Shown here piece after piece: positions 17,661 through 29,179 of a DNA stretch of 64,000 nt (positions are counted from its first letter, which is position 1; each line of letters opens with the position of its first letter). Below the pieces are notes generated by a model. That model was not told where the DNA came from. It saw nothing but the letters and a program-made list of their open reading frames with translations, and did no database searches. Both the position numbers and the translations under genes were made by a program. This stretch comes from Acidobacteriota bacterium (lineage in GTDB: Bacteria > Acidobacteriota > Vicinamibacteria > Marinacidobacterales > Marinacidobacteraceae), in contig JAPPGX010000150.1 in the NCBI GenBank assembly GCA_028877265.1, positions 1 through 64,000 of the forward strand, in the 5' to 3' direction.

Positions 17661-18362
17661 GTGACCGTGGCAGAGCAAGAGGCGCTTCCGACGGAAGGCG
17701 TCCCCGAGGCCGGGGATTCTCAGCGGCGCGCCACCCCCGTGGTCGCCCGGGATGCAGAAGGCGGCGAAGTGGAACTCGATCCGACGGTCTTCGCGGCGCC
17801 GGTCTCGCCGGGCCTCCACTACGACGCCGTTCGCCAGTACATGGCGGGCCGGCGCGCCGGGACCCACGCGACCAAGAACCGCGCGCTCGTTGCCGGAGGC
17901 GGCCGCAAGCCGTGGCGTCAGAAGGGCACCGGAAACGCGCGGGTCGGCAGCCGCCGCACCCCGTTGTGGCGGGGCGGCGGGACCGTGTTCGGACCGCAGC
18001 CGCGCGACTACAGCTATCGGCTGCCGGGACGCATGCAGCGCGGCGCGCTCCGTTCCGCGCTCTCGCTGTGCGCGAGCGAAGGGCGGTTGCGCGTCTTCGA
18101 GGACTTCGGTCTTGAGGGCCCCTCCACCCGCGCCGTGCTTCGGCGCCTGGGCGAGTGGGATTCGGCGGGCGGACGCGTGCTGATCGTGGAGACGGCGCCG
18201 TCGGACGATCTCTACCTGTCCACGCGGAATCTGCCGGCCGTCGACGTGGTCTCGGTGAGGGCGCTTCACTGCTACGAGGTGCTCAAGGCGAAGACCGTCC
18301 TGATTCGGCGCTCCGCGCTCGCCGCGCTCTCCGAAAAGCTGTCCGAAGCAGGGGGCCGATGA
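17661..18362 (+). CDS. rplD: 50S ribosomal protein L4
   Basis: L4 lines the peptide exit tunnel and, in enterics, represses the S10 operon. The 233-residue product has GGGRKPWRQKGTGNARVGS (tunnel loop) and the FGPQPRDYSYRLPGRM segment. The start at GTG 17661 has AGGAA 8 nt upstream. The protein carries about 30 extra Glu/Pro-rich residues before the usual L4 start, so a later start cannot be excluded. It overlaps rplW by ATGA. Confidence 0.95.
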   Translation: MTVAEQEALPTEGVPEAGDSQRRATPVVARDAEGGEVELDPTVFAAPVSPGLHYDAVRQYMAGRRAGTHATKNRALVAGGGRKPWRQKGTGNARVGSRRTPLWRGGGTVFGPQPRDYSYRLPGRMQRGALRSALSLCASEGRLRVFEDFGLEGPSTRAVLRRLGEWDSAGGRVLIVETAPSDDLYLSTRNLPAVDVVSVRALHCYEVLKAKTVLIRRSALAALSEKLSEAGGR

Positions 18363-18649
18363 TGGAAGCCGACCGCGTCATCCTCGAACCGCTCACCACC
18401 GAAAAGGCGGAGCGCCTCCGGGAGACCCAGAACGTCGTCGCTTTCCGCGTGAGCCCGAAGGCCAACAAGATCCAGATCCGCCGCGCCGTGGAGCGCCTGT
18501 TCGAAGTGGAGGTCAAGGACGTCCGCACGTCCAACTTCACGGGCAAGAACAAGCGGTGGGGCCGTTTCGTCGGGCGGCGGCCCAACTGGAAGAAGGCGTA
18601 CGTGACCCTCCAAGAGGGCCACTCCATCGAGATCTTCAAGGGCGTGTAG
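18359..18649 (+). CDS. rplW: 50S ribosomal protein L23
   Basis: The exit-tunnel protein and docking point for trigger factor and SRP, 96 residues. It contains ILEPLTTEKAERLRETQNVV and ANKIQIRRAVERLFEVEVKD, with the RNA-binding loop GKNKRWGRFVGRRPNWKKAY. The tandem ATGATG gives starts at 18359 or 18362; the first overlaps the rplD stop. rplB follows 10 nt later. Confidence 0.96.
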   Translation: MMEADRVILEPLTTEKAERLRETQNVVAFRVSPKANKIQIRRAVERLFEVEVKDVRTSNFTGKNKRWGRFVGRRPNWKKAYVTLQEGHSIEIFKGV

Positions 18650-18659
18650 AGGCGCGTAG

Positions 18660-19493
18660 ATGGCTATCAAGAAGTCCCGTCCGACCTCCCCTGGACGCCG
18701 GTTCCACACCGTCCAGACGTTCGAGGAACTCACCACCACCACGCCGGAGAAGCGGCTGACCCGGGGAAAGAGCCAGCGCGGCGGGCGGAACACCGCCGGG
18801 CGCATCACGGTCCGGTTCCGCGGAGGCGGCCACAAGCGGCGCCACCGGGAGATCGATTTCCGGCGGGCGAAACCGGGGGTGCCCGGACGAGTGGCGTCGA
18901 TCGAGTACGACCCGAACCGTTCGGCCCGGATCGCGCTTCTGCACTATCTCGACGGCGACAAGCGATACATCCTGCACGCCGTCGGGATGAAGGTCGGGGA
19001 TGTGGTGATGGCGAGCGACAGCGCCGAAATCGCGCCCGGAAACATGCTCTGCATCGATCGCATTCCGCTGGGCGCCACGATTCACAACGTCGAGCTCCGG
19101 CCCGGGGGCGGCGGCAAGATGGCGCGCAGCGCCGGGGCGTTCGTGCAACTCGTCGCCAAGGAAGGGCGTTACGCGCAGGTGCGCCTTCCCTCCGGCGAGG
19201 TCCGCAGGGTGCTGCGCGAGTGTCACGCCACGATCGGCCAGGTCTCCAACGTGGACCACGAGAACGTGAAGCTCGGCAAGGCCGGCCGCAAGCGCTGGCT
19301 CGGGCGCCGGCCGCACAACCGGGGAGTCACCATGAACCCGGTGGACCACCCGCACGGGGGCGGCGAAGGCAAGAGTTCCGGAGGACGTCACCCGGTGAGC
19401 CCGTGGGGCGTACCGACCAAGGGACACAAGACCCGCAACAACAAGCGGACCGACTCGATGATCGTCCGCTCCCGCCGCCGCCGCAGAAGGTAG
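18660..19493 (+). CDS. rplB: 50S ribosomal protein L2
   Basis: L2 is needed for subunit joining and peptidyl transfer. The 277-residue product contains [20 protein letters not shown] near the N-terminus and [15 protein letters not shown] in the C-terminal part, where the highly conserved His lies. Length and termini (THNNKR-type Lys/Arg tail, here RSRRRRRR) are typical. It is followed by rpsS after 56 nt. Confidence 0.97.
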   Translation: MAIKKSRPTSPGRRFHTVQTFEELTTTTPEKRLTRGKSQRGGRNTAGRITVRFRGGGHKRRHREIDFRRAKPGVPGRVASIEYDPNRSARIALLHYLDGDKRYILHAVGMKVGDVVMASDSAEIAPGNMLCIDRIPLGATIHNVELRPGGGGKMARSAGAFVQLVAKEGRYAQVRLPSGEVRRVLRECHATIGQVSNVDHENVKLGKAGRKRWLGRRPHNRGVTMNPVDHPHGGGEGKSSGGRHPVSPWGVPTKGHKTRNNKRTDSMIVRSRRRRRR

Positions 19494-19549
19494 AGCGAGG
19501 ATTCCCACAGCACCAGGATCGGAACAGGGATCAGAAAAAGGACCAGAGA

Positions 19550-19834
19550 ATGCCGCGTTCGATTCAAAAAGGCCCGTACATCGAGGAAAGCCTGATCCGG
19601 AAGGTCGAAGACGCGCATCTTGCGCGCCGGCAAACGATCATCAAGACCTGGTCACGGCGCTCCACGATCGTTCCGCAGATGGTGGGTCTGACCTTCGCCG
19701 TCCACAACGGCCGCAAGTTCATTCCGGTCTATGTGACCGACAACATGGTGGGCCACAAGCTCGGCGAGTTCTCGCCGACGCGGACCTTCAAGGGCCACAA
19801 GGTGAAGACCGAGAAGTCGAGGGGACGCCGATGA
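19550..19834 (+). CDS. rpsS: 30S ribosomal protein S19
   Basis: A head protein of the small subunit, 94 residues, starting [20 protein letters not shown]. It contains [19 protein letters not shown] and the [12 protein letters not shown]-terminal motif. The start at ATG 19550 was chosen because the in-frame upstream extension lies inside rplB and is unrelated. rplV follows after 28 nt. Confidence 0.97.
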   Translation: MPRSIQKGPYIEESLIRKVEDAHLARRQTIIKTWSRRSTIVPQMVGLTFAVHNGRKFIPVYVTDNMVGHKLGEFSPTRTFKGHKVKTEKSRGRR

Positions 19835-19862
19835 GACTCTCCTCGCGGACGGGGGTGACGCC

Positions 19863-20222
19863 GTGATCGAAGCGGTTGCCCGGGCGACGGCGGTTCCCGG
19901 TTCGGTTCAGAAGGCGCGGCTCGTTCTCGACCTCATTCGCGACAAGCCCGCGCCGGACGCCATCTCGGTGTTGCAGAACACGAATCGCGCGCCGGCGCCC
20001 ATCATCGAGAAGGTGTTGCGGTCGGCCATCGCGAATGCCCAGACGAAGGCCCTCGGCGAGGCGAAACGGATCGATGAGGACAAGCTCGTGGTCTCCGAGG
20101 CGTTTGCCGACCAGGGACCGGCCCGGGCGATCGCCCGGAGCGGCCGGAGGGCCCGCATCCGTCGCATCCGGCGGCGAACCACCCACTACACGATCCGCGT
20201 AACCGCGATCGAAGAGGAATAG
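19863..20222 (+). CDS. rplV: 50S ribosomal protein L22
   Basis: A tunnel-constriction protein of 119 residues with a GTG start. Conserved parts are [33 protein letters not shown] and the macrolide-site beta hairpin region [20 protein letters not shown]. rpsC begins 2 nt after the stop. Composition is highly basic, as expected. Confidence 0.95.
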   Translation: MIEAVARATAVPGSVQKARLVLDLIRDKPAPDAISVLQNTNRAPAPIIEKVLRSAIANAQTKALGEAKRIDEDKLVVSEAFADQGPARAIARSGRRARIRRIRRRTTHYTIRVTAIEEE

Positions 20223-20224
20223 GA

Positions 20225-20923
20225 ATGGGTCAAAAAGTACACCCGCACGGCTTCAGGCTCGGATACAGCAAGACCTGGCGCTCCCGCTGGTTCGCGGACA
20301 GCGCTTACCGGGACTCGCTGCACGAAGACCTGAAGCTGCGGCGCCTTCTCAAGCGCCGCCTGTACCACGCGGGTATCTCGCGGGTGGAGATCGAGCGGCC
20401 GGGAAACAAGCTCAACATCTACATCCATACCTCGAGGCCCGGAATCATCATCGGGCGCAAGGGGACGGAAGTGGAGAAGCTGACACGGGATCTCCGCAAG
20501 CGCACCGGCAAGGAAGTCCACATCCGGCCTCTCGAGGTGATCAAGCCGGAGCTCGACCCGCAGTTGGTTGCCGAGTCCATCGCGCTCCAACTGGAGAAGC
20601 GGATCGCGTTCCGGCGCGCGATGCGGAAGGCCGTCGAGAACACCATGCGGAACGGCGCCAAGGGGGTTCGCATCCGGTGCGCCGGGCGGCTCAACGGGGC
20701 TGACATCGCCCGGGCGGAGTGGTACCTGGAGGGACAGCTCCCGCTCCACACGCTGCGGGCCGACATCGAATACGGGCTCGCCGAGGCCTTCACGACCTAC
20801 GGTCAGATCGGGGTCAAGTGCTGGGTCTATCGGGGCGTCAGCGACGTGGTGAGCCGGCCCGCCCGGCCGGAGATCCCCACGAAGCCAACACCCTCCGGCT
20901 CCGAAGAGGCAAGCGCCGGTTGA
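20225..20923 (+). CDS. rpsC: 30S ribosomal protein S3
   Basis: A mRNA-entry-channel protein of 232 residues. It starts [20 protein letters not shown] and has the KH domain signature ([17 protein letters not shown]) and the C-terminal domain with [20 protein letters not shown]. The C-terminal tail is somewhat Pro/Ser-rich. It lies between rplV and rplP in the normal S10 order. Confidence 0.97.
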   Translation: MGQKVHPHGFRLGYSKTWRSRWFADSAYRDSLHEDLKLRRLLKRRLYHAGISRVEIERPGNKLNIYIHTSRPGIIIGRKGTEVEKLTRDLRKRTGKEVHIRPLEVIKPELDPQLVAESIALQLEKRIAFRRAMRKAVENTMRNGAKGVRIRCAGRLNGADIARAEWYLEGQLPLHTLRADIEYGLAEAFTTYGQIGVKCWVYRGVSDVVSRPARPEIPTKPTPSGSEEASAG

Positions 20924-20954
20924 GCCCTGAAAAGGACCCGGGAGGAGAAACGCC

Positions 20955-21377
20955 ATGCTGATGCCGAAGAAGACCCGGTACCGGAAACAGCAGCGCGGCC
21001 GCATGCGCGGCAAGTCCTGGACGGGGCAGACCGTGGCGTTCGGAGACTTCGGCCTCAAGACGCTGGAGCCCGGATGGATCACGAATCGCCAGATCGAGTC
21101 GGCGCGGGTGGCCATCACCCGCTTCATCAAGCGGACCGGGCGGGTCTGGATCCGCATCTTCCCCGATAAACCACTGACCAAGAAACCCCAGGAGACTCGG
21201 ATGGGCAAGGGGAAAGGCGGTCCCGAGGGATGGGTCGCCGTGGTGCGGCCGGGACGGGTCCTCTTCGAAATGGAGGGCGTCAGCCGGGATCAGGCCATGG
21301 AGGCGATGCGCCGGGCGAGCCACAAGCTCCCGGTGCGGACGCAGTTCGTCGGCCGCTTTGAGGAGGAATCGTCGTGA
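20955..21377 (+). CDS. rplP: 50S ribosomal protein L16
   Basis: A 140-residue protein near the A site. It begins [20 protein letters not shown]; a second in-frame ATG at 20961 could be the true start. It contains [20 protein letters not shown] and [20 protein letters not shown]. The stop overlaps the GTG of rpmC by four bases (GTGA), implying coupled translation. Confidence 0.96.
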   Translation: MLMPKKTRYRKQQRGRMRGKSWTGQTVAFGDFGLKTLEPGWITNRQIESARVAITRFIKRTGRVWIRIFPDKPLTKKPQETRMGKGKGGPEGWVAVVRPGRVLFEMEGVSRDQAMEAMRRASHKLPVRTQFVGRFEEESS

Positions 21378-21604
21378 AGGCCGCCCGGGTCCGTGAGCTG
21401 ACCCACGACGAACTCGTGAGGAAGCAGCAGGAAACGACGCGGGAGCTGTTCGATGCCCGGCTCGAAGCCGCTACCGGTCAGCTCGGTCACACGCACAAGG
21501 TCAAGCTGCTGCGGCGCGAGGTCGCCCGGCTGCAGACGATCATGAGGGAGCGCGAGCTCGAGATCGGGACCGATTCCCCGGGGAGCGGCGCCTCGGATTC
21601 CTGA
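21374..21604 (+). CDS. rpmC: 50S ribosomal protein L29
   Basis: A small exit-tunnel-rim protein of 76 residues with a GTG start overlapping rplP. The sequence [20 protein letters not shown] and the ending [14 protein letters not shown] fit L29. GAGGAATCGTC precedes the start. The last ten residues are a Gly/Ser-rich tail not typical of the family core. Confidence 0.94.
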   Translation: MKAARVRELTHDELVRKQQETTRELFDARLEAATGQLGHTHKVKLLRREVARLQTIMRERELEIGTDSPGSGASDS

Positions 21605-21630
21605 GGCCGGTGAAACCAAGAAGAAACGTC

Positions 21631-21876
21631 ATGCCAAGACTGATCAGGACCGGAACCGTGGTCGCCAGCGGCGCCGAGAAGACCATCACCGTGCTCGTGG
21701 AGCGTCTGGTGGAACACCGCCTGTACAAGCGCCGGTACCGCAAGTCCACCCGCTTTTCGGTTCACGACGAGAAGAACGAGGGCCGGGTCGGAGACCGCGT
21801 GCAGATCGAGGAATGCCGTCCGCTGTCCCGGACGAAGCGTTTCCGGCTGCTCAAGGTCGTGGAGCGCGCCACATGA
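21631..21876 (+). CDS. rpsQ: 30S ribosomal protein S17
   Basis: An OB-fold primary rRNA binder of 81 residues when started at ATG 21631 ([20 protein letters not shown]). A GTG at 21610 would add seven residues; I prefer the ATG because S17 usually begins near this point. The conserved [20 protein letters not shown] segment confirms identity. It overlaps rplN by ATGA. Confidence 0.94.
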   Translation: MPRLIRTGTVVASGAEKTITVLVERLVEHRLYKRRYRKSTRFSVHDEKNEGRVGDRVQIEECRPLSRTKRFRLLKVVERAT

Positions 21877-22241
21877 TCCAGATGCAGTCGGTGTTGCAGG
21901 TCGCCGACAACTCCGGTGCCCGCCGGGTCACCTGCATCCTTCCGCTTGGCGGCGGGGTCGGTCGTATCGCCCGGCTCGGGGACGTCATCACCGCGTCGGT
22001 GCGCGAAGCCGCCCCGGGGAGCGCCGTCAAGAAGGGGACCGTCGTCCAGGCGGTGATCGTGAGGACCCGAAAGGAACACCGCCGGGCGGACGGGTCGTAC
22101 ATCCGTTTCGGTGACAACGCCGCGGTGCTGATCAACGAGCAGCGCGAGCCCACCGGAACCCGGGTATTCGGCCCGGTCGCCCGCGAACTGCGCGAGCGTC
22201 AGTTCATGAAGATCGTTTCGCTGGCTCCGGAGGTCCTCTGA
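21873..22241 (+). CDS. rplN: 50S ribosomal protein L14
   Basis: A 122-residue core protein: [20 protein letters not shown], then [20 protein letters not shown] and the C-terminal [20 protein letters not shown]. Length is exactly typical. It starts within the stop codon of rpsQ and opens the spc-type series. Confidence 0.97.
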   Translation: MIQMQSVLQVADNSGARRVTCILPLGGGVGRIARLGDVITASVREAAPGSAVKKGTVVQAVIVRTRKEHRRADGSYIRFGDNAAVLINEQREPTGTRVFGPVARELRERQFMKIVSLAPEVL

Positions 22242-22243
22242 CG

Positions 22244-22597
22244 ATGTCCCGGAAGAAGAGCGCGCCGCCGCCGCGGCGTCTGCACGTTCGCAAGAACGAC
22301 CTCGTCCAGGTCACGGCCGGGAGCGACCTCGGGAAGCGGGGACGGATCCTCCGCGTCTTTCCCGAGACCGGACGCGTGCTCGTCGAGGGCATCAACATGA
22401 TCAAGCGGCACACGAAGGCGAACCCGCGCCAGAACATCAAGGGTGGCGTCGTCGAACGGGAAGCCACGATCGCGATCAGCAACGTGATGATCGTGGACCC
22501 GGAGACCAATCTCCCGACCCGGATCGGGAGGACCCGGCTGACCGATGGACGCAAGGTTCGGGTGAGCGTCCGTTCCCAGGGAGTGATCGACAAGTGA
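22244..22597 (+). CDS. rplX: 50S ribosomal protein L24
   Basis: An assembly initiator protein with a KOW domain: [20 protein letters not shown], followed by [20 protein letters not shown]. At 117 residues it is slightly longer than average, with a Lys/Pro/Arg N-terminus ([13 protein letters not shown]). It starts 2 nt after rplN, and its stop overlaps the GTG of rplE. Confidence 0.96.
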   Translation: MSRKKSAPPPRRLHVRKNDLVQVTAGSDLGKRGRILRVFPETGRVLVEGINMIKRHTKANPRQNIKGGVVEREATIAISNVMIVDPETNLPTRIGRTRLTDGRKVRVSVRSQGVIDK

Positions 22598-23142
22598 GCC
22601 GCCTTCGTTCCCGGTATCGGGAGACGATCGCTCCCGACCTGCGCACCCGACTCCAGATTGCCAGCGTGCACGCGGTACCCCGAGTGACCAAGGTCGTCGT
22701 CAACATGGGCGTCGGAGAAGGGTCGCGGGAGCACAAGTTCATCGACGCCGCGGTCGCGGACCTGACGGCGATCACCGGCCAGCGGCCGGTGGTGACCAGG
22801 GCGAGGAAGTCCATCGCCAACTTCAAGATCCGTGACGGCATGCCGGTGGGTGCGCGGGTCACCCTGCGCGGAATCCGGATGTACGAGTTCATGGACCGGC
22901 TGATCAACATCGCGTTGCCGCGGGTGCACGACTTTCGCGGCGTCTCGGACCGGGCCTTCGACGGCCGCGGCAACTACACCCTGGGCCTGACGGACCAATC
23001 CGTGTTTCCGGAGATCGACTACTCGAAGATCGAGAAGACGCGGGGGATGAACGTGACCATCTGCACGACCGCGACGAGCGACGAGGACGCGCGAGAGCTG
23101 CTCCGCGCCTTCGGGATGCCGTTCGCCCGCCGGGAAGCGTAG
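22594..23142 (+). CDS. rplE: 50S ribosomal protein L5
   Basis: A 5S rRNA-binding protein of 182 residues with a GTG start inside a GTGA overlap. It has [40 protein letters not shown] and the C-terminal [20 protein letters not shown]. Length and order (L24-L5-S14) are canonical. Confidence 0.97.
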   Translation: MSRLRSRYRETIAPDLRTRLQIASVHAVPRVTKVVVNMGVGEGSREHKFIDAAVADLTAITGQRPVVTRARKSIANFKIRDGMPVGARVTLRGIRMYEFMDRLINIALPRVHDFRGVSDRAFDGRGNYTLGLTDQSVFPEIDYSKIEKTRGMNVTICTTATSDEDARELLRAFGMPFARREA

Positions 23143-23174
23143 TACTCGAGAGCTGAACAAGAGAGGAAAGGGTT

Positions 23175-23360
23175 TTGGCGAAGAAATCACTCATTGCCAA
23201 GGCAAAGAAGCGGCCCAAGTTCGAGGTGCGGCGCTACAGCCGCTGCCTGAGCTGTGGCCGCCCACGGGCCTATCTCCGGAAGTTCGGGCTCTGCCGCCTG
23301 TGCTTCCGGAAGCTGGCGCTCGCGGGAGAGATCCCGGGCGTCATCAAGGCGAGTTGGTAG
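23175..23360 (+). CDS. rpsN: 30S ribosomal protein S14, zinc type
   Basis: The short, 61-residue zinc form of S14. Two CxxC pairs are visible: [17 protein letters not shown] and CRLC. A TTG start ([16 protein letters not shown]) is used, with GAGAGGAAAGG upstream. The zinc form is the type Z protein often seen outside the Proteobacteria. It lies between rplE and rpsH as expected. Confidence 0.96.
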   Translation: MAKKSLIAKAKKRPKFEVRRYSRCLSCGRPRAYLRKFGLCRLCFRKLALAGEIPGVIKASW

Positions 23361-23372
23361 GGAGGCGCGCTG

Positions 23373-23768
23373 ATGTGGTCTGACCCGGTAGCCGACATGC
23401 TCACCCGGATTCGCAACGCGATTCAGGCGCGGCACGACTTCGTCGAGATTCCCGCCTCGAAGCTGAAAGAGGAGATCGCCCGCATCCTCCACGAGGAGGG
23501 ATACGTGGACGGGTGGGAGCGCCGGTCCTCTCCACCGCAGGACGCGATCCGCATCAAGCTGCGGCGCCTGCCCGGCAACCGGGAGGCGCTGACCGGGCTG
23601 AAGCGGATCTCGCGGCCCGGCACCCGCGTCTACGTCTCCCACCTCAAGATTCCCAAAGCGCAGGGAGGGCTCGGCGTCACCCTGCTTTCGACCTCCCGCG
23701 GAGTGATGACGGGCCGCCAGGCGCGCCATCTCGGCGTGGGCGGCGAAGTCCTCTGCCAGGTCTGGTAG
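23373..23768 (+). CDS. rpsH: 30S ribosomal protein S8
   Basis: A central-domain rRNA binder and, in enterics, the spc operon repressor. The 131-residue product starts [20 protein letters not shown] and ends with [20 protein letters not shown] plus VLCQVW. Both the N-terminal and C-terminal S8 signatures are present. Confidence 0.97.
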   Translation: MWSDPVADMLTRIRNAIQARHDFVEIPASKLKEEIARILHEEGYVDGWERRSSPPQDAIRIKLRRLPGNREALTGLKRISRPGTRVYVSHLKIPKAQGGLGVTLLSTSRGVMTGRQARHLGVGGEVLCQVW

Positions 23769-23778
23769 GCCGAAGGTC

Positions 23779-24312
23779 ATGTCCCGCATAGGCGCCAAGC
23801 CGATCCCGCTTCCGTCCGGGGTCTCGATCACGATCCAGAGTTCCGAGGTCCGCGTGAAGGGCCCGAAGGGCGTCCTCACCAGCCCCGTACTCCCCGGCAT
23901 CGAAGTCCAGCTCGACAAGAGCGTGGCCCAGGTGTCCCTTCGGGAAACTTCCGGCAACCGGGCCTACTGGGGGCTCACCCGGGCGCTCCTCGCGAACGCG
24001 GTGACCGGGGTCTCCGAGGGCTTCCAGAAGGAACTGGACATCGTCGGAGTCGGTTACCGGGCGCAGGTGAAGGGACGGAACGTCTCGTTCGCGCTGGGGT
24101 ATTCCCACCCCGTCGAGTTCGCGCTGCCCGACGGGATCGACGTCCGGATCGAGAAGAACACCCACGTCGTCGTGTCGGGCGCCGACAAGCAGGCCGTCGG
24201 GCAGGTGGCGGCGCGCATCCGCGCGCTCCGCAAGCCGGACCCGTACAAGCAGAAGGGGGTTCGCTACACCGGCGAGCGCCTCATCAAGAAGGCAGGAAAG
24301 ACCGGAGCCTGA
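23779..24312 (+). CDS. rplF: 50S ribosomal protein L6
   Basis: A 177-residue protein near the sarcin-ricin loop: [20 protein letters not shown], then [20 protein letters not shown] and the C-terminal signature [20 protein letters not shown]. It starts 10 nt after rpsH. Length is normal. Confidence 0.97.
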   Translation: MSRIGAKPIPLPSGVSITIQSSEVRVKGPKGVLTSPVLPGIEVQLDKSVAQVSLRETSGNRAYWGLTRALLANAVTGVSEGFQKELDIVGVGYRAQVKGRNVSFALGYSHPVEFALPDGIDVRIEKNTHVVVSGADKQAVGQVAARIRALRKPDPYKQKGVRYTGERLIKKAGKTGA

Positions 24313-24331
24313 TCCCGAGGACCGAGGAGCC

Positions 24332-24685
24332 ATGCGAATCACGACCCGCCGCCAGCGAAAGCGGCGCATCCATGCCCGCATTCGCAAGAAGATCACCGGC
24401 ACCGCCGCGCGCCCGCGGCTCGCGGTCTATCGCTCATTGAAGCACATCTACGCGCAGGTGATCGATGACGCCGCCGGCACGACCCTCGTTGCCGCGGGCA
24501 GCTGCGAGACCGGAATCGAGAGCGGCGGAAACGCCACCGGCGCCGCCCTGGTCGGCGAGAAGCTGGCCGAGCGGGCCCGCGCCGCCGGCATCGAGACCGT
24601 GGTCTTCGATCGCGGCGGATCCCGGTACCACGGCCGGATCAAGGCCCTCGCCGACGCGGTGAGGAATGGAGGGGTTCAGTGCTGA
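24332..24685 (+). CDS. rplR: 50S ribosomal protein L18
   Basis: A 5S rRNA-binding protein of 117 residues, starting [20 protein letters not shown]. It has [20 protein letters not shown] and the C-terminal [20 protein letters not shown]. It overlaps the GTG of rpsE by 7 nt, which suggests translational coupling. Confidence 0.96.
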   Translation: MRITTRRQRKRRIHARIRKKITGTAARPRLAVYRSLKHIYAQVIDDAAGTTLVAAGSCETGIESGGNATGAALVGEKLAERARAAGIETVVFDRGGSRYHGRIKALADAVRNGGVQC

Positions 24686-25242
24686 ACATGGACGGCGGCC
24701 GATCGAGGCCTCGCAGCGGTTCGCGCAACACGCAGGTGGAGCGCACCGGTGATCCCGATCTCAAGGACAAGGTCGTCTCGATCAACCGGGTGACCAAGGT
24801 GGTCAAGGGCGGCAAGAACCTGTCCTTTTCCGCGCTGGTTGTCGTTGGAAACGAGGACGGCCGCGTGGGTTTCGGTCTCGGCAAGGCGCGCGAGGTGCCG
24901 GCGGCGATCAAGAAGGGAATCGAGATCGCCAAGAAGAACCTGACGACGGTCCCCCGCGAGGGAAGCAGCATCGCTCACGAGGTGGTGGGCGTGTTCGGAG
25001 CGGGCCGGGTCCTGCTCAAACCGGCGTCGGAGGGGACCGGGGTGATCGCCGGCGGCCCGGTGCGCGCGGTCATCGAACTCGCCGGAATCAAGGACATCCT
25101 GACCAAGTCGCTCGGAACCGCCAATCCCAAGAACGTAGTGGAAGCGACGATGGTCGCGCTCCTCTCGCTTCGCTCGAAGACCGCGGTGGCGGAGCTCCGG
25201 GGGAAGGACGTGAGTCACATCGAGGCGGAGATCCGGGCCTAG
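24679..25242 (+). CDS. rpsE: 30S ribosomal protein S5
   Basis: An accuracy protein of 187 residues. The double-stranded RNA-binding part is [20 protein letters not shown] and the second domain has [23 protein letters not shown] 24679 is preferred because GGAGGGG ends 5 nt upstream; ATG 24688 is the alternative. The N-terminal 20 residues are an Arg/Gly-rich extension. Confidence 0.96.
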   Translation: MLNMDGGRSRPRSGSRNTQVERTGDPDLKDKVVSINRVTKVVKGGKNLSFSALVVVGNEDGRVGFGLGKAREVPAAIKKGIEIAKKNLTTVPREGSSIAHEVVGVFGAGRVLLKPASEGTGVIAGGPVRAVIELAGIKDILTKSLGTANPKNVVEATMVALLSLRSKTAVAELRGKDVSHIEAEIRA

Positions 25243-25246
25243 AGCC

Positions 25247-25501
25247 ATGACACAGCCAGAAGACACCGCCGCAGCCCCGGGGGGGCCGAGGATCGTCGTG
25301 CAGCTCGTGCGCGGACTGGCCGGCACGACCCGCTATCAGCGCGAGGTCGTGAAGGGCCTGGGGCTGCGCCGCCTGGGAGCGACCGCTTCCCGGCCGGACA
25401 ACCCCATGATCCGGGGGATGTTGCGGCGGGTTCCGCATCTCGTGCGTATCGTCGAAGAGACCGAGGTGCAAGAGACGGCCGGATCGGCCGATGGTGAATG
25501 A
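25247..25501 (+). CDS. rpmD: 50S ribosomal protein L30
   Basis: An 84-residue L30, longer than the usual 60. The core [20 protein letters not shown] and [20 protein letters not shown] fits the family. Extra residues lie at both ends: an Ala/Pro-rich N-terminus and an acidic C-terminus ([15 protein letters not shown]). It lies between rpsE and rplO, the standard position. Confidence 0.93.
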   Translation: MTQPEDTAAAPGGPRIVVQLVRGLAGTTRYQREVVKGLGLRRLGATASRPDNPMIRGMLRRVPHLVRIVEETEVQETAGSADGE

Positions 25502-25511
25502 GGACGAGCAA

Positions 25512-26032
25512 GTGAGCCTTCATGAACTGGCGCCGCCCGAGGGCGCCGTCCGAGCCCGCAAGCGGGTGGGACGCGGCCCCGGATCAGGAACCGGCAAGAC
25601 CGCCGGCCGCGGCCACAAGGGAGCCAAGTCGCGGTCCGGGTACTCCCTCCGCCGCGGCTTCGAAGGCGGTCAGATGCCGCTCGTGCGGCGGGTGCCGAAG
25701 CGCGGGTTCACGAACATCTTCAGAATCCGTCGGGAGGTCGTCAATCTGAGCGACCTCAACCGTTTCGAAGACGGTTCGACCGTCGGCGAGATCGAACTGG
25801 TGGCCGCCCGCCTGATCCAGGGCGCGCGAATCTACCGGCCGGATCCGGAAACACCTCCGTTGCTGGTCCGCCCCCGGCCATTCCGCATCAAGGTTCTTGG
25901 CGGAGGTGAGCTGGAGCGGCGCCTCACCGTCCGCGCCCACGCCTTCAGCGCTTCCGCCCGCCGGAAGATCGAGGCCGCCGGCGGGACCGCGGACCTCATC
26001 GGCGCGGGCGCCGGCAACTCCGAAAGCCAGAA

Positions 26033-26036
<4 letters not shown>
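25512..26036 (+). CDS. rplO: 50S ribosomal protein L15
   Basis: A late-assembly protein of 174 residues from GTG 25512 ([20 protein letters not shown]). I chose this start because family members begin with an xLHEL-type sequence and GAGGACGAG lies just upstream; ATG 25491 would add seven residues and overlap rpmD. It contains [20 protein letters not shown] and [17 protein letters not shown]. It overlaps secY by GTGA. Confidence 0.95.
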
Positions 26037-27418
<1,382 letters not shown>

Positions 27419-27436
27419 GGCGCGCTGGAGCCGATC

Positions 27437-28018
27437 ATGAACGCCGTCATCCTCCTCGGCGCTCCCGGGTCCGGAAAGGGAACCCAGGCGGCGCGGCTCG
27501 CCGAGTCGCTGGGCATGCCCCACATCTCGACCGGGGCCATTCTCCGGCAGGCGGTCACGGACGGCACGGAACTCGGCGTGGCGGCCCGCGACATCATGGC
27601 GGCCGGCCGCCTGGTGAGCGACGAGATCGTGCTGGGCATCGTGGAAGCGCGGGTCTCCGCTCACGATTGCCGCCGGGGTTTCATCCTCGACGGCTATCCG
27701 CGGAACCGGGCGCAGGCGCGGGCGCTTGGCGAGGTCCTCTCGAGGCTTGGAGCCACCGAGTGGATTGCGAACATCGCCGTTCCCGCGGAGGAACTGGCCG
27801 CCCGGGTCCGCGGCCGGCGCGGGACGGACGGCCGGCAGGACGACAGCGAGGAAGCGTTCCGCCGCCGGCTTGAGGTGTACGAATCCGAATCGCTTCCGCT
27901 CCTCGACTACTACGGGGACCGCGCTTCCAACGTCTCGGGACTCGGGTCCCGCGACGAAGTCTTCGGCCGTCTGTGTGCCGCCCTCCCGTTCGCGACGGCG
28001 CAGTTGGTGACGCAGTGA
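27437..28018 (+). CDS. adk: Adenylate kinase, short-LID form
   Basis: Catalyses ATP + AMP = 2 ADP. The 193-residue protein has the P-loop GAPGSGKGTQ (residues 8-17), the AMP-site region FILDGYPRNRAQA and the DDSEEAFRRRLEVY segment after a very short LID loop (RRGTDGRQ). The LID insertion with or without zinc, about 30 residues in long forms, is missing. The NR in place of the common TxxQ-type Arg-Thr is a small deviation. It overlaps map by GTGA. Confidence 0.95.
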   Translation: MNAVILLGAPGSGKGTQAARLAESLGMPHISTGAILRQAVTDGTELGVAARDIMAAGRLVSDEIVLGIVEARVSAHDCRRGFILDGYPRNRAQARALGEVLSRLGATEWIANIAVPAEELAARVRGRRGTDGRQDDSEEAFRRRLEVYESESLPLLDYYGDRASNVSGLGSRDEVFGRLCAALPFATAQLVTQ

Positions 28019-28806
28019 TCTCCCGATCCGACGTCGAGCTGGACAAGCTCCACCAGGCCAACGCGATCACGGTGGAGACGCTGGAACTGCTCGCCCGCAC
28101 GGTCGAGCCGGGAGTGACCACCGCTCACCTCGACCGCGTGGCCTCCGACAACCTGCGACGCCATGGGGTGACTCCGGCCTTCAAGGGATATCACGGGTTT
28201 CCCGCGACCCTGTGCGTTTCGGTCAACGAAGAGGTCGTCCACGGCATCCCGTCGCGCTGGCGAAAGCTGAAGGAGGGCGACATCGTGAGCCTCGACTTCG
28301 GCTGCATCGTGGACGGCTACTACGGCGACAACGCGACGACCGTCGCGGTCGGTCGGATCGACGAGGAAGTGGCGCGACTCCTGGAGGTGACGGAAGGGGC
28401 TCTTCACGCCGGAATCGGAGCCGCCTGTCCCGGAAACTGCATTTCGGCCATCGGGCAGGCCGTGCAGACCCATGCCGAGAGCCACGGCTATTCCGTGGTG
28501 CGCGAATACGGCGGGCACGGGATCGGAACGAGCCTGCACGCCGAGCCCTGGATCCCGAACTTCTATGATCCCCGCAAACGGACCCGCCTGATTCCGGGCG
28601 CCGTGATCGCGATCGAACCCATGGTGAATCGCGGGAGTCCGGACGTGCGCGTGAAGCGGGATCGCTGGACGGTCGTCACCGTGGACGGCAGCGCCTCCGC
28701 GCATTTCGAGCGATCCATCGCGGTCATGGAGGGCGGTCCGTGGATTCTGGCGGAGCCCAGAAAGCAGAACTCCGGTATCCCGGGTTCAGAGGAAGATCAT
28801 GTCTAA
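28015..28806 (+). CDS. map: Methionine aminopeptidase, type I
   Basis: Removes the initiator Met from new proteins. The 263-residue enzyme starts at GTG 28015 inside the adk stop. Metal-ligand motifs are visible: [15 protein letters not shown] (two Asp), [12 protein letters not shown] (His), AIEPM (Glu) and [13 protein letters not shown] (Glu). The last motif has Arg where most type I enzymes have His after the Glu. secY-adk-map-infA is a common bacterial order. It overlaps infA by 8 nt. Confidence 0.95.
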   Translation: MISRSDVELDKLHQANAITVETLELLARTVEPGVTTAHLDRVASDNLRRHGVTPAFKGYHGFPATLCVSVNEEVVHGIPSRWRKLKEGDIVSLDFGCIVDGYYGDNATTVAVGRIDEEVARLLEVTEGALHAGIGAACPGNCISAIGQAVQTHAESHGYSVVREYGGHGIGTSLHAEPWIPNFYDPRKRTRLIPGAVIAIEPMVNRGSPDVRVKRDRWTVVTVDGSASAHFERSIAVMEGGPWILAEPRKQNSGIPGSEEDHV

Positions 28807-29020
28807 GGAAGACGCTATTTCCGTGGAGGCGACCGTCATGGAGCCCCTGCCAAACGCCATGTTCCGGGTGAAGCTCGATACCGGCGATCACAAGGTGCTC
28901 GCCCACGTGTCGGGAAAGATGCGGAAGAGCTTCATCAAGGTACTGCCGGGAGACCGCGTCCTGGTGGAGCTGTCCCCCTACGATCTGAGCCGCGGCCGGA
29001 TCGTCTACCGGTGCAAGTAG
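28799..29020 (+). CDS. infA: Translation initiation factor IF-1
   Basis: A 73-residue OB-fold factor that occupies the A site during initiation. It reads [20 protein letters not shown], then [20 protein letters not shown] and ends [12 protein letters not shown]. Length is normal. The start codon lies within the 3' end of map in another frame. Confidence 0.97.
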   Translation: MSKEDAISVEATVMEPLPNAMFRVKLDTGDHKVLAHVSGKMRKSFIKVLPGDRVLVELSPYDLSRGRIVYRCK

Positions 29021-29030
29021 GAGCGGCAAC

Positions 29031-29144
29031 ATGAAGGTTCGCGCCTCCGTTCGGCGTATCTGCGCCAAGTGCAAGATCGTCCGCCGCCGTGGGGTCGTGC
29101 GGGTGATCTGCGAAAACCCGAAGCACAAGCAGCGGCAGGGGTGA
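29031..29144 (+). CDS. rpmJ: 50S ribosomal protein L36, zinc-binding form
   Basis: A 37-residue protein, [20 protein letters not shown] continuing to [13 protein letters not shown]. Cys11, Cys14, Cys27 and His32 form the C3H zinc site of the C+ form. It is ten bases after infA, with AGGAGCGG upstream. It is too short for most ORF length thresholds but certain. Confidence 0.97.
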   Translation: MKVRASVRRICAKCKIVRRRGVVRVICENPKHKQRQG

Positions 29145-29179
29145 CACCGCGTGACGACCTCAGCCAGCGGAATTCCGTG